Part shown: positions 9,870 through 18,073 of the stretch, piece by piece
Position numbering within the stretch: position 1 is the first letter of the stretch
Layout of the letters: the number at the start of each line of letters is the position of its first letter
NCBI RefSeq assembly: GCF_012034335.1
Contig: NZ_JAATHJ010000010.1
Coordinates: 35,410-99,409 of the forward strand
Length of the DNA: 64,000 nucleotides
Direction of reading: 5' to 3'
Source of the DNA: Alkalicoccus luteus
Lineage (GTDB): Bacteria; Bacillota; Bacilli; Bacillales; Salisediminibacteriaceae
Translations under genes and position numbers: made by a program
Notes under the pieces: generated by a model
The model's input: only the letters and a program-made list of their open reading frames with translations
Databases searched by the model: none
Told to the model about the DNA's origin: nothing

Positions 9870-10958
9870 TTAGTTTCCTCCTTTGGATCTTTTGTAAAAA
9901 GGGGTTTCGACAACAACAGCTTGAAGCCTTTTCTTTCTGACCTGTACTACAACTTCTGTACCTATCTCGGTCCAGTCCGCTGAAAGCAAGGCCAATCCAA
10001 CATTTTTGCCGAGAGTCGGAGATTGTGTGCCGCTTGTAATAAAACCAATTTCCTCTTCGTTTCCAAAGACCTGATAGCCGTGACGAGGTATGCCTTTATC
10101 GATCATTTCAATACCGACAAGCTTTCTCGGCGGACCGTCTGCTTTTTGTTTCTGCAGTGTTTCTTTCCCGAGAAAATCAGCCGGTTTGTCCGCATTTACT
10201 GCAAATCCTATACCTGCTTCGATTGGGGTGATATCTGCAGATAGTTCCTGTCCGTAAAGAGCAAGCTTTGCTTCGAAGCGTAATGTGTCTCTTGCTCCAA
10301 GTCCGATCGGCGCCGCTCCTTCTTCAATCAGCTTATCCCAGAGACCGGCTGCCTCATTCTTATGAAGATAAATCTCAAAGCCGTCCTCTCCTGTATAACC
10401 TGTTCTGGATACAACGGCATTTATGCCGTCAATACGAACTTCCCGGAACCGGAAAAAGGATATTTCCGATAGATCTGTGTCGCTGAGTTTTTGCAGCAGC
10501 TCCTGTGCCATTGGTCCCTGAAGGGCAAGCTGAGCAGTTTCAGCAGACTCATTTGTAATCGTCACCCGGTCGTCCGCGTGCTTTCGCAGCCACTCTTCAT
10601 CCTTTTCGATATTCGCTGCGTTTACAACAAGCAGAACATTTTCACTGCTGAAGCGGTATATTACGAGATCGTCTACTGTTCCTCCGTCCTCATAACACAT
10701 AGCTGTGTATTGACACTGGCCATCAGCCGCTTTTTCTACATTGTTCGTGAGAACTTTCTGCAGAAAATCCATGGTGCCTTTCCCGGTGACGCGGATTTCA
10801 CCCATATGCGAAACATCAAATAAACCGACTTTTGATCTTACAGCTTCGTGTTCCTCTTTTATAGAGCTGAACTGAACAGGAAGATCCCAGCCTCCAAAAT
10901 CAATCGTTTTAGCGCCGTAAACTGCATAACGCTCATAAAGCGGTGTACGTTTACCCAT
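9870..10958 (-). CDS. gcvT: Aminomethyltransferase (T-protein of the glycine cleavage system)
   Basis: Transfers the aminomethyl carbon from GcvH to tetrahydrofolate, releasing ammonia and 5,10-methylene-THF. 362 residues. It starts [20 protein letters not shown] at ATG 10958 with GGGGTGG upstream. [26 protein letters not shown] and [12 protein letters not shown] are classic GcvT motifs. First gene of the operon, behind a tandem glycine riboswitch and an intrinsic terminator. The gap to gcvPA is a single base. Confidence 0.97.
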   Translation of the reverse strand: MGKRTPLYERYAVYGAKTIDFGGWDLPVQFSSIKEEHEAVRSKVGLFDVSHMGEIRVTGKGTMDFLQKVLTNNVEKAADGQCQYTAMCYEDGGTVDDLVIYRFSSENVLLVVNAANIEKDEEWLRKHADDRVTITNESAETAQLALQGPMAQELLQKLSDTDLSEISFFRFREVRIDGINAVVSRTGYTGEDGFEIYLHKNEAAGLWDKLIEEGAAPIGLGARDTLRFEAKLALYGQELSADITPIEAGIGFAVNADKPADFLGKETLQKQKADGPPRKLVGIEMIDKGIPRHGYQVFGNEEEIGFITSGTQSPTLGKNVGLALLSADWTEIGTEVVVQVRKKRLQAVVVETPFYKRSKGGN

Positions 10959-11017
10959 GATTTCCACCCCTGATCTGAATTTTAGTATGTATAGGCTTAC
11001 AGCAAAGAACGAAAAAA

Positions 11018-11062
11018 GGACAGAGTGCATACGGATGCCTCAGCATCTGTACGCCTCTGTCC
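11018..11062 (-). terminator. Riboswitch-controlled terminator upstream of gcvT
   Basis: GGACAGAG pairs with CTCTGTCC around an inner hairpin, followed by TTTTTT on the minus strand. It lies between the glycine aptamers and gcvT, as expected for an expression platform that attenuates when glycine is scarce. Confidence 0.85.
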
Positions 11063-11241
11063 TGTTGACCTGAGAGTTTACCTTTCCTCGGCAGCATGAG
11101 GCTCCGTAGAAAGTTTCCCCATCGGTGACCCATTCCTGCGCGGGTCTTTCCAGAGATGCGTCCAGCAAGAGTCTGCTTTGCCTGAGAGATTCACGATTAT
11201 TCGCTTGCTCCTTCGGCGACGGAGTTTCCGTTCTCTCCCCT
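11063..11241 (-). ncRNA. gcvT leader: Glycine riboswitch (tandem aptamers)
   Basis: The minus strand begins GGGGAGAGAACGG and contains GCCGAAGGAGCAAGC, AATCTCTCAGGCAAA, then GATGGGGAAAC, GCCGAGGAAAGG and AAACTCTCAGGTC. The two GCCGA(A/G)GGA...CTCTCAGG units are the conserved cores of two glycine aptamers in tandem. The terminator follows directly. In the known family, glycine binding switches gcv transcription on. Confidence 0.95.
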
Positions 11242-11290
11242 TGCTGTCATTCGCATTATTTCTTTACTCACGTGTCGTTCCTGCGTCTTT

Positions 11291-11320
11291 ATCGTACCAC
11301 TATTTTCTTTTTTCAGGCAA
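11291..11320 (-). promoter_or_regulatory. Likely promoter of the gcv operon
   Basis: TTGCCT as -35 and TACGAT as -10 with an 18-bp spacer, about 45 nt upstream of the first aptamer. This is a moderate match to the SigA consensus. Confidence 0.5.
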
Positions 11321-11346
11321 GTCATTCCTTTTTGAAACGAGCACTT

Positions 11347-11868
11347 TTACTTTCCGCACGACGAACGTGCATCCTGAAGTATTTTCACAAGTTCCTCGCT
11401 GAGCTGGTCGGGTGTGAGCGATGCACAATCAATCGTTTTTCCGCACGATTCATAAAACGGCAGCCGTTTCTCATACCTTTTCTGAAGCTTCGGCTTTTCA
11501 AGCAGAGCGATCGGTCGTGTTTCATCCCCTTCGATTCGTTCAAACAATTCTTCGAAAGGCACGCTTAAATAAAAGCAGCAGCTTTTCGAAAGGAGATCCC
11601 TCGCCTCCGGGGTCTCTACAATCCCTCCCCCAGTTGCGACTACAGCTTCCGATCCTGACACCATCTTAAGAGCTTCATACTCGCGCTCCCGAAAGCCTTT
11701 CTCACCTTCTTCAGCGAATATATCAGGAATCGTTTTTCCGGTCTGCTCCTGAATCAGAACATCCAGATCTTTAAACGAGATGTTTAATTTCTCCGCAAGC
11801 AGCTTGCCGGACGTTGTTTTTCCGGCTCCCATAAATCCTGTTAAATAGACCGTTTCATTTTTAGTCAT
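11347..11868 (-). CDS. aroK: Shikimate kinase
   Basis: Phosphorylates shikimate in aromatic amino-acid synthesis. 173 residues starting MTKNETVYLTGFMGAGKTTS. The Walker A motif is GFMGAGKTT, the shikimate-binding DLD is in FKDLDVLIQEQ, the FREREYEAL arginine contacts shikimate, and ATGGGIVE follows. The ATG at 11868 lies inside the last codons of comGG (8-bp overlap), so it probably shares the comG transcript, which is unusual for a housekeeping enzyme. An independent promoter cannot be excluded. Confidence 0.95.
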   Translation of the reverse strand: MTKNETVYLTGFMGAGKTTSGKLLAEKLNISFKDLDVLIQEQTGKTIPDIFAEEGEKGFREREYEALKMVSGSEAVVATGGGIVETPEARDLLSKSCCFYLSVPFEELFERIEGDETRPIALLEKPKLQKRYEKRLPFYESCGKTIDCASLTPDQLSEELVKILQDARSSCGK

Positions 11869-12235
11869 GGCTCCAAACGCGCTCCTTCCAGGCTGAAATC
11901 TGACGACTTTCTTCATTATAGACAAATTCAGCTTCCCTTGTATAGGAGCCGGAGGTGACCGTAACATATATCGTGGTTTCATCAATGGGCTCATGCCACA
12001 CCAGAATGCGCTCCTGATCATGCTCCCATTCCAAGTAGCCGCGAAAATCGGATCTAATCAGAAATTCCATCGCTGTCTGCTGAAGCATTCCAGTCTGTTT
12101 TCTGTTCATCTCCTGCTCGTGAAGCTGGTGCAGGTTATTCAAATCTGAAACAATCAGCAGCGCACTGGTACTCATCAGCAGCAGCAACATCATTGCGTAG
12201 AGCAAGGCAAACCCTTGCTGATTATTCACGTTCAT
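11861..12235 (-). CDS. comGG: Competence pseudopilus minor component ComGG-like
   Basis: Last comG gene, a 124-residue minor pseudopilin, the same length as B. subtilis ComGG. The ATG at 12235 (MNVNNQQGFALLYAMM) gives a short leader ending in QQG before the hydrophobic segment, consistent with prepilin-type processing, though the usual Glu at +5 is missing, as in ComGG proteins. A longer start at 12277 is possible; neither has a clear ribosome site. Identity rests mainly on position after comGF plus the pilin-like N-terminus, since ComGG sequences diverge strongly. Confidence 0.75.
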   Translation of the reverse strand: MNVNNQQGFALLYAMMLLLLMSTSALLIVSDLNNLHQLHEQEMNRKQTGMLQQTAMEFLIRSDFRGYLEWEHDQERILVWHEPIDETTIYVTVTSGSYTREAEFVYNEESRQISAWKERVWSHD

Positions 12236-12812
12236 ACGCAGCTTCGGCAACCTGGCAGTTATGAGATTCTGTGTCATTTCTGCCGGGCTGGCAATACTCT
12301 GATGTGATACGTTCTTTCAGCTCCGGTGTTTGCTCAGATTGATGATACCCGCGAAGGAGACCGGACGGAAATAACATGGCTGCCCGAAACGTTCTCCCGG
12401 CTCCCTCGGCTTCAACGGCAACAGCTTGCTCTCCGGATGAGAACGTCACATGTGACGCCTGCTGAAGCATCATCTGATGGCCGCTGTAATTGACCCGTCT
12501 CCGGATTCCTGTGCCATAAGGCTCGTATGAAATCACCGATCCTGCTGATATGAGCACGAGCCTGTCACCAGTGGATGATACGGAAATTGAATCCGCCTGC
12601 TTCACTTCTATTTCAAGCTGCGCGGTAAAAACTGCAAACTCATATGGATGGAACCCCTGCTCTTCTGTCATCGTTTTCTTCACCACCGTATAACCTGACG
12701 TAAAAAGCAGGATTATAACCATAAGCACTGTGAATCCGGCCAGAACCTGAATCATGATGCCGCCTTTGTTTTTTTTCTCACTTGTAATAATATTTGCAGA
12801 CACGTATTTCAC
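12222..12812 (-). CDS. comGF: Competence protein ComGF-like
   Basis: Minor pseudopilin of the DNA-uptake pseudopilus. The GTG at 12812 is chosen because GGAGGA lies 10 nt upstream within the end of comGE; translation yields about 196 residues. A single hydrophobic helix follows KNKGGIMIQVLAGF, resembling a prepilin leader with a non-canonical cleavage region, as in other ComGF proteins. The rest is a beta-rich globular domain with EYCQPG near the end. Overlaps with both neighbours indicate tight coupling. Confidence 0.75.
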   Translation of the reverse strand: MKYVSANIITSEKKNKGGIMIQVLAGFTVLMVIILLFTSGYTVVKKTMTEEQGFHPYEFAVFTAQLEIEVKQADSISVSSTGDRLVLISAGSVISYEPYGTGIRRRVNYSGHQMMLQQASHVTFSSGEQAVAVEAEGAGRTFRAAMLFPSGLLRGYHQSEQTPELKERITSEYCQPGRNDTESHNCQVAEAAYERE

Positions 12813-13095
12813 GTCCCGAGTCTCCTCCTTGCAGGCAGACTTCTGTAAAAGGATGAGCCTCTTGTTGCTCAATGACCAGGTTCACCCCTTCCACATAAGC
12901 GATTCCTCTCGATTGAACATCAAACAGACTTTTTTCAGTCAAATACTCAGCCGCCGCCTTTTCCAGATGACGAATATCTCTTTCCGTTTCATAAGCCGCT
13001 ATTACAGCAGCACAGACGAGCGCTGCCCCTGAAAGAATCAGCAGCGCAAGGGAGACCTCCAGCATGATGTATCCTCTCTCAGACTGCTTCCACAT
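12778..13095 (-). CDS. comGE: Competence minor pseudopilin ComGE-like
   Basis: 105 residues with a textbook type IV prepilin N-terminus: MWKQSERG followed by YIMLEVSLALLILS, Glu at +5 of the mature protein. The ATG at 13095 follows GGGAG inside the end of comGD. The two cysteines near the C-terminus (VCLQ and RVCKYY) could form a disulfide. Processed by the prepilin peptidase ComC, which is not in this window. Confidence 0.85.
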   Translation of the reverse strand: MWKQSERGYIMLEVSLALLILSGAALVCAAVIAAYETERDIRHLEKAAAEYLTEKSLFDVQSRGIAYVEGVNLVIEQQEAHPFTEVCLQGGDSGREIRVCKYYYK

Positions 13096-13531
13096 AAAAT
13101 CTCCCGCCTCCAATCATGAACACAATCCGGTATCCGTCACCGTCTATCTCCATTCTCAGCTGCCCGAATTTTCGTATATTCCCATTTGGTAAAAAGGCCA
13201 CCTCGTGAAGTCCGAGCGTCAAGCGTTGAAAAGAAACACCTTGATGATTCTTTTCCGCAAGTATCCCTGATGAAGACCTGATCTGGTAAGCGCCGTCCGG
13301 CGAGAACCTGACGTTCACTTCTTTACCGGTATAAACAGCATGGTGCTGAGCCTTGAGCAGATCTGTTCGTAATTCGTGTATAACGCGCTCCTTGTTAAGC
13401 TGAAAAACCGTGTGTTCAACTGTCAACACACCGATGGAAACGAAAACGGAAATTAAAGCAAGTCCCGCCATCGTCTCCATTAAACTGAATCCCCGCCGGT
13501 TAATTTGAAGAAACACTGGCGCGGTAGCCAT
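13079..13531 (-). CDS. comGD: Competence minor pseudopilin ComGD
   Basis: Pseudopilin with leader ending INRRG and mature start FSLMETMAGLALIS, including Glu at +5. The start is uncertain: ATG 13531 gives a 14-residue leader, while GTG 13516 gives a 9-residue leader closer to family practice. Neither has a strong ribosome site, consistent with coupling to the overlapping comGC. The C-terminal region is the usual small beta domain. Confidence 0.85.
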   Translation of the reverse strand: MATAPVFLQINRRGFSLMETMAGLALISVFVSIGVLTVEHTVFQLNKERVIHELRTDLLKAQHHAVYTGKEVNVRFSPDGAYQIRSSSGILAEKNHQGVSFQRLTLGLHEVAFLPNGNIRKFGQLRMEIDGDGYRIVFMIGGGRFYVEAV

Positions 13532-13805
13532 CGATCGTAATGGAAGAACCATCCGGACACGTATCAGAATCTATATAATCACCCGTCAGATCAGCAATTG
13601 AACTCGGAAGACTGCCGGTGTCGGCTTTGTAGGCCAGAATTTGAGCTTCCGTTAATTCGAGAACTGCTTCACAGCTTTTGCTGTTAGCCACACCTTGATT
13701 TTTAGTCAGATTCGGTATAAAAACAAGCAATAAAATGGAAATAATGACGAGCACGACCATTACTTCTATTAACGTAAATCCTTTTTCCGACAATCGTTTT
13801 TTCAT
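13500..13805 (-). CDS. comGC: Major competence pseudopilin ComGC
   Basis: Major subunit of the transformation pseudopilus. 101 residues with MKKRLSEKG leader and the mature N-terminus FTLIEVMVVLVIISILLLV, including Glu at +5. Two cysteines (KSCEAV and DTCPDG) match the conserved intramolecular disulfide of ComGC. The ATG at 13805 is preceded by GGGAGG. Confidence 0.97.
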   Translation of the reverse strand: MKKRLSEKGFTLIEVMVVLVIISILLLVFIPNLTKNQGVANSKSCEAVLELTEAQILAYKADTGSLPSSIADLTGDYIDSDTCPDGSSITIDGYRASVSSN

Positions 13806-13822
13806 TTCACATTTCCTCCCTT

Positions 13823-14851
13823 TTAAAATGATTCCATAATGGAGAACACAGGCATCATCATCGATAAAAATAAAATCATCACAACAGCACCTACGACAAT
13901 AAATACAGCCGGCTGTATAAGCCGTATCATGCTTCCTGTCTGCATTTGAATCTGCTGCATCATATATTTAGCAAAGGCTTCAAGCTCTTCACCAAGCTTT
14001 CCTCTTGATTCACCGAACGACCAGACGTTTGCAAGCTGGGGCATATAATACATTCTTTCGCCTATCAATTCGGTCATAGGCAGTCCGCTCGTTAATCCTT
14101 CTTTTAACGAAGCAGCTTCACCCTGAAAAAAACGGATTTCAGCATCCGCTTCAAGCGTTGTAAGTGCTTCATGCAGCGACATCCCTCCCTGAAGCAGAGG
14201 CCCTGTCTGGGCACAAAGAAAATACGTCAGTAACTGTTTCACATATGTACGCAAACCTGGAACTCTTAATAGAAGCTGGATCTTTCTGCTCACGGGCAGT
14301 CGCTGAAACCAGATTCCTGTCAGCAGCAGTACGGCTGTAATAACGATGATAAACGGAATACGTATCCAATTAATCAGAAACAGCAGCAGTTTAGTATAGA
14401 CAGGCAGTTCACTGCCCATTGAATCAAAAAACTGTTCAAATTGAGGCAGGATTCCCTCCATTAACACGATCCCCAAGACAGCAACAGCTGCCATCAGAAC
14501 GATGGGATAATAGAGCACATTCCGCAGCTCCTTATGCATTTCTGCACGTTTCACCAGCAGACGTCCGCTGTTCTCCAAGCCCTGTTGAAAAGAACCGTGA
14601 AGTTCCATCATCTTCAGGTAGCTGACAATTTCTCCTGTAAAACCAGCTGCGGAAAGCTGATCACTGAACAGTTCGCCATCATGCAGCTGTTCTTCTGCTG
14701 CTTCAAGCCACTCCTGTGCTCTTCCACTGAGAAACGATCCGTATAAACCAATCGCATCAGTCAGCATGTAACCATCCTTCAGCAGATCAGAAATGCCAAG
14801 AAGCAGCCTCCCGCGTTCCAAATCGTTTTTAAACCCTCTGCGATTTCTCAA
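13823..14851 (-). CDS. comGB: Competence type II secretion-type inner-membrane protein ComGB
   Basis: Polytopic platform protein of the pseudopilus (T2SS F / PilC family), 342 residues. Two GspF-type domains are seen, with membrane segments near residues 115-135, 160-180 and at the C-terminus. LLQGGMSLHEAL and GESRGKLGEELEAFAKYM are typical repeats of the F domain. The ATG overlaps the comGA stop (ATGA). Confidence 0.95.
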   Translation of the reverse strand: MRNRRGFKNDLERGRLLLGISDLLKDGYMLTDAIGLYGSFLSGRAQEWLEAAEEQLHDGELFSDQLSAAGFTGEIVSYLKMMELHGSFQQGLENSGRLLVKRAEMHKELRNVLYYPIVLMAAVAVLGIVLMEGILPQFEQFFDSMGSELPVYTKLLLFLINWIRIPFIIVITAVLLLTGIWFQRLPVSRKIQLLLRVPGLRTYVKQLLTYFLCAQTGPLLQGGMSLHEALTTLEADAEIRFFQGEAASLKEGLTSGLPMTELIGERMYYMPQLANVWSFGESRGKLGEELEAFAKYMMQQIQMQTGSMIRLIQPAVFIVVGAVVMILFLSMMMPVFSIMESF

Positions 14852-15915
14852 TGAACTGAACCCTTACGTCTTTGCTTCCAGACGTCATTTGGAATATAAC
14901 CGAGAGCGGTCCCTTTTATTAAGAGTCTTTGCATATCCAGCCTGGGCACTGTTGCGGGAATTCCTGATTCAAGCTGCTGAAACGCATCCTGGAGTTCTTG
15001 TTCCATTAGGATTTCGAATACAGCTTTTCGCCTGACTTTTCTTCTGCTTCTGCAATGGATCGAACAGGAATTTTCACAATAAGGACATGCCAGATCTGCA
15101 AGCCTCTGAGAGACTGTTCCATGCAGCACCTCCTGTAAATCTGTCCGATCTACGCCTAAATCCAGCATTCTCCTGACAGCAGCAGCTGCAGAACTGCAGT
15201 GCAGACTGGATAACACGAGATGCCCGCTCATGGCTGCTTTAACGGCAACTGCTGCTGTTTCTTCATCTCTGATTTCTCCAATAACAATCAGATCGGGATC
15301 GTGCCGAAGCAGGCTGCGTAGGCCGGCGGCATAAGTGACACCCGCTTTTTCATTTATCTCCATTTGAAGCAGACCTGTTTCTTTACGTTCAACAGGGTCT
15401 TCCAGCGTCATAATATTTTCTGTTGCAAATGTCATTCTGTCTTTCAGAAGGGAGTATAGTGTAGTAGTCTTTCCGGAACCGGTGGGACCGCATATAAGAA
15501 TGAGTCCGTGCGGGCAATGGATGAGTTTCTGAAGGGAGGCTGCCTGACTGGGGAACAGCGTCAGGTTAAGCAGCCCGGCTGATGATTCAACCGGATAAAT
15601 ACGCAATACAAGCGTTTCAAGCAGGGCGGAAGGAAAAGTAGACAACCTGACATAAATGGTGTGTCCCTGAAGCTTTACTTCCATTCTTTTGTTCTGCGGA
15701 CGACGCCTTTCACCGATATCCATACCGGCGATAAACTTCATATGAGAGACGAGCTTTCTTCCCGAACTAAAAGGGATCTGTTTCACATCAAGAAGAACCC
15801 CGTCAACACGATACCTGATCCGCAGGCCTTCTTCTGCCGGAATAAGATGAATGTCAGAGGCTTTCAGCTTAACGGCATCGGTCAGCAGGCTTTTTAGTGC
15901 TGTTGGTGCTTCCAT
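14848..15915 (-). CDS. comGA: Competence assembly ATPase ComGA
   Basis: Hexameric GspE/PilB-type ATPase that powers pseudopilus assembly. 355 residues. The Walker A GPTGSGKT is at 143-150, with the Asp box and GEIRDEETAAVAVKAAMSGH (Walker B/His box) downstream. A four-cysteine element (CPYCENSCSIHC) near residue 275 is a probable zinc site. First gene of comGA-GG, followed by aroK. No clear pair of ComK boxes (AAAA-N5-TTTT) was found upstream. Confidence 0.97.
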   Translation of the reverse strand: MEAPTALKSLLTDAVKLKASDIHLIPAEEGLRIRYRVDGVLLDVKQIPFSSGRKLVSHMKFIAGMDIGERRRPQNKRMEVKLQGHTIYVRLSTFPSALLETLVLRIYPVESSAGLLNLTLFPSQAASLQKLIHCPHGLILICGPTGSGKTTTLYSLLKDRMTFATENIMTLEDPVERKETGLLQMEINEKAGVTYAAGLRSLLRHDPDLIVIGEIRDEETAAVAVKAAMSGHLVLSSLHCSSAAAAVRRMLDLGVDRTDLQEVLHGTVSQRLADLACPYCENSCSIHCRSRRKVRRKAVFEILMEQELQDAFQQLESGIPATVPRLDMQRLLIKGTALGYIPNDVWKQRRKGSVH

Positions 15916-16005
15916 AAACCACCATCCTTTATTAGGTTATAGAACATATATTCGACGTTTAATTGGGAATTCCTGCTTTTAATTTGAAATTTATACAAAG
16001 AAATC

Positions 16006-16041
16006 TGAAAAAAGCCGCTTCCGGCTTGAACCGGAAGCGGC
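16006..16041 (-). terminator. Terminator of the YtxH-like gene
   Basis: GCCGCTTCCGG pairs with CCGGAAGCGGC around a 6-nt loop and is followed by TTTTTT on the minus strand. Confidence 0.9.
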
Positions 16042-16048
16042 CTCTATA

Positions 16049-16507
16049 TTACTGCTTGTTCTTTTCTTCTGTTTTAAGGGCTTCCACATCACTGCGGAGG
16101 CGTTGTTTTGTTTCTTCAATTTCCTGAACAACCTGCTCCGCAAGCTTCTTGCCTTCAGTCTTTTCTGTTTCCATGATACTTTTTACATCTTCGGCTAGCT
16201 CTTCGCCCATATCAGATGCTTTATCTTTTACTCCGGAAGCTTTTTCAGCTACCCGTTCAAACTGCTCTTTCGCAGCGCTAGTCCACTCATCAGACTTCTG
16301 TTTGGCAGTTTGAGAATACTCGGCACTCTTTTCTTTCGCCGTGTTCGTCCACTCCGACGTGCGGTCTGCCACGCTGGACGCTTTCTCATTGATATCCGTG
16401 CGAAGCTCGCGTCCTGACTTAGGAGCATACAGCATGGCTGCAGCAGCACCTACGACGGCACCAGCAAGTGCTCCTATTATAAAGTCTTTTGTGTCCATTT
16501 TACTCAT
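16049..16507 (-). CDS. YtxH domain-containing stress-type membrane protein
   Basis: About 152 residues. A glycine/alanine-rich N-terminal helix (FIIGALAGAVVGAAAAMLYA) is followed by PKSGRELR, the YtxH signature, and then a long charged helical region of KA/EKA repeats resembling LEA or apolipoprotein-like helices. The ATG at 16507 has AGGAGG 9 nt upstream; the ATG at 16516 directly touches the ribosome site. YtxH relatives are often general-stress proteins. No partner is evident. Confidence 0.85.
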   Translation of the reverse strand: MSKMDTKDFIIGALAGAVVGAAAAMLYAPKSGRELRTDINEKASSVADRTSEWTNTAKEKSAEYSQTAKQKSDEWTSAAKEQFERVAEKASGVKDKASDMGEELAEDVKSIMETEKTEGKKLAEQVVQEIEETKQRLRSDVEALKTEEKNKQ

Positions 16508-16643
16508 CTCTAACATCCTCCTTTAAAAGTACGTATGTAAGTTTGTTCTACATAATTTGTCTAATTCCTTCTATTCCGGAAAAATAAACATGTTTTTCCG
16601 TACAGATGCAACGTAATGTTCACAAACGTTTTCATGACATCAG

Positions 16644-16673
16644 TTTACAAACCGTATACGAAAGATTTATAAT
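16644..16673 (+). promoter_or_regulatory. SigA-type promoter of the DUF2626 gene
   Basis: TTTACA (-35) and TATAAT (-10) with an 18-bp spacer, 60 nt upstream of the start codon. Confidence 0.6.
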
Positions 16674-16734
16674 AAGGTGAACTTACTTTCGTTCATACCT
16701 ATTTGAAGCTACTACATAAAAGGAGGGGAAAAGC

Positions 16735-16977
16735 ATGGAGCGCATGTTTCGGGTTCTCGGTTTCTGGACCGGAATTTTTGCTGTTTTATTTCTGGTCGGG
16801 GACATGCTGGAAGCTGCTATTTTATTTTTTGCTCAAACGGCAGTGTTTATCGCGCTGAGCTATCTTAACCTGTCTGAACGGGCCTATATTTATATTTTCG
16901 GAGCATACTTAACGGTCTTTTTCGTCGGATTTACTTATTACACGACATTTATCATGGTACCAAGCGTCGGACATTAA
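16735..16977 (+). CDS. yqgY: DUF2626 membrane protein (YqgY)
   Basis: 80-residue protein with three hydrophobic segments. MERMFRVLGFWTGIFAVLF and the YIYIFGAYLTVFFVGFTYY segment are almost invariant in the DUF2626 family. AGGAGGGG precedes the ATG. Function unknown. It lies next to the MBL hydrolase yqgX as in B. subtilis and ends in a strong terminator. Confidence 0.92.
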   Translation: MERMFRVLGFWTGIFAVLFLVGDMLEAAILFFAQTAVFIALSYLNLSERAYIYIFGAYLTVFFVGFTYYTTFIMVPSVGH

Positions 16978-16983
16978 CGAGCA

Positions 16984-17012
16984 ACCACCCGGTTTATGCC
17001 GGGTGGTTTTTA
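16984..17012 (+). terminator. Terminator of yqgY
   Basis: ACCACCCGG pairs with CCGGGTGGT around a 6-nt loop, followed by TTTTTAATT. Confidence 0.92.
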
Positions 17013-17023
17013 ATTGGCTCATC

Positions 17024-17662
17024 CTACCAGCCGAATCCATTAATAAATGGGTTCGTGTCCATCTCTACTCCAATCACCGTTTCCGGCCCGTGGCCGCTTA
17101 GAACCTTCGTATCTTCAGGCAATGAGAGCATCGTCTCGTGAATGGTTTCCATGAGAAGATCATGATCTCCTTCATACAAATCCGTTCTGCCAACTCCACC
17201 TTTAAACAAAACATCACCTGACACCGCTGTCTGAAGCTGCGGGAAATAATACGTTACGCTCCCGGGTGAATGGCCCGGCGTGTGCATGAGTACAAACATA
17301 AAATCCCCGATCTTCTTTTCTCCCGTGTTTGACCATAGAACGTCTGCATCTTCAGCAGTTACGTGTACGACACCCGGAAATTTAGAAGACCCGTTTTTAT
17401 CCGGATCAGCAAGCCACTCTTTTTCAGCTTCGTGAAGATAAACCGGACATTTCCACGTATTTGCCGCTTCCTGCAAAGCACCAATATGATCAAAGTGGGC
17501 GTGTGTCAGCAAAATGGCCTGGACCGTTACGCCGAGTTCATGAATTCTGTTGTTTAACAGGTCAAAATTACCGCCCGGATCCACTACGAGCGCACTGTTA
17601 TCTTTATAGATTATATAGCAGTTTGTCTGCAGCGCTCCGAGCGGAAGTTGTTCGATCTGCAT
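17024..17662 (-). CDS. yqgX: MBL-fold metallo-hydrolase (YqgX type)
   Basis: 212-residue metallo-beta-lactamase-fold hydrolase of the glyoxalase II-like group. The dinuclear metal motif is THAHFDHIGA (HxHxDH), with further ligands in HTPGHSPGS and SGDVLFKGGVGRTD and the C-terminal SGHGPETV. It likely hydrolyses thioesters. Bacilli use bacillithiol rather than glutathione, so the substrate may be a bacillithiol thioester, which is inference. The stop lies close to the yqgY terminator. Confidence 0.9.
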   Translation of the reverse strand: MQIEQLPLGALQTNCYIIYKDNSALVVDPGGNFDLLNNRIHELGVTVQAILLTHAHFDHIGALQEAANTWKCPVYLHEAEKEWLADPDKNGSSKFPGVVHVTAEDADVLWSNTGEKKIGDFMFVLMHTPGHSPGSVTYYFPQLQTAVSGDVLFKGGVGRTDLYEGDHDLLMETIHETMLSLPEDTKVLSGHGPETVIGVEMDTNPFINGFGW

Positions 17663-17837
17663 GTCAATCCCTCCAATAATGTCAATGTATTGTCACATTT
17701 TCCTTTACGTCCAATGGAAATGCAAGACTTCTCTCGACAAATCTGCATAAAAAAAGTAAAATAAAACATGGAAGCAGTTTCGTATTTTTCAGGCTGCTAC
17801 ATATTTATTGTCAGCTTGCGAGAAGGAGGTTACATGC

Positions 17838-18023
17838 ATGTTTCTTGGACTCATAACTCTTGGTGTTACTATTTTATCGTTATTTGGCATGATTAAAGAG
17901 ATGAAGCGCAAAAATGTGTTTGGAGCTGGATTTGCCTTTGTTTCAGTAGCCGTATTTGGATGGTTCTCCGTCCGTACACTTTTTGCAGTTATTTTTACAG
18001 GCGGCGGCGGAGTCGTTGCCTGA
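17838..18023 (+). CDS. yqgW: DUF2759 small membrane protein (YqgW)
   Basis: 61 residues with two hydrophobic helices around the basic loop KEMKRKN. The family pattern MFLGLITLGVTILSLFG and VFGWFSVRTLF is clear. The ATG at 17838 has AAGGAGG 8 nt upstream. Function unknown. Confidence 0.88.
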   Translation: MFLGLITLGVTILSLFGMIKEMKRKNVFGAGFAFVSVAVFGWFSVRTLFAVIFTGGGGVVA

Positions 18024-18034
18024 CTGTACGACAG

Positions 18035-18073
18035 ACACCGGTTAGCGGGTTTTGACGCTGACCGGTGTTTTTT
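18035..18073 (+). terminator. Terminator between convergent yqgW and the DUF1385-like gene
   Basis: ACACCGGTTAGCG pairs imperfectly with CGCTGACCGGTGT, followed by TTTTTT. It overlaps the 3' end of the minus-strand gene. Confidence 0.75.

Noticed and set aside
15916..16005. ComK boxes in front of comGA
   Set aside because: A-rich and T-rich runs occur, but no clear AAAA-N5-TTTT pair with the right spacing.
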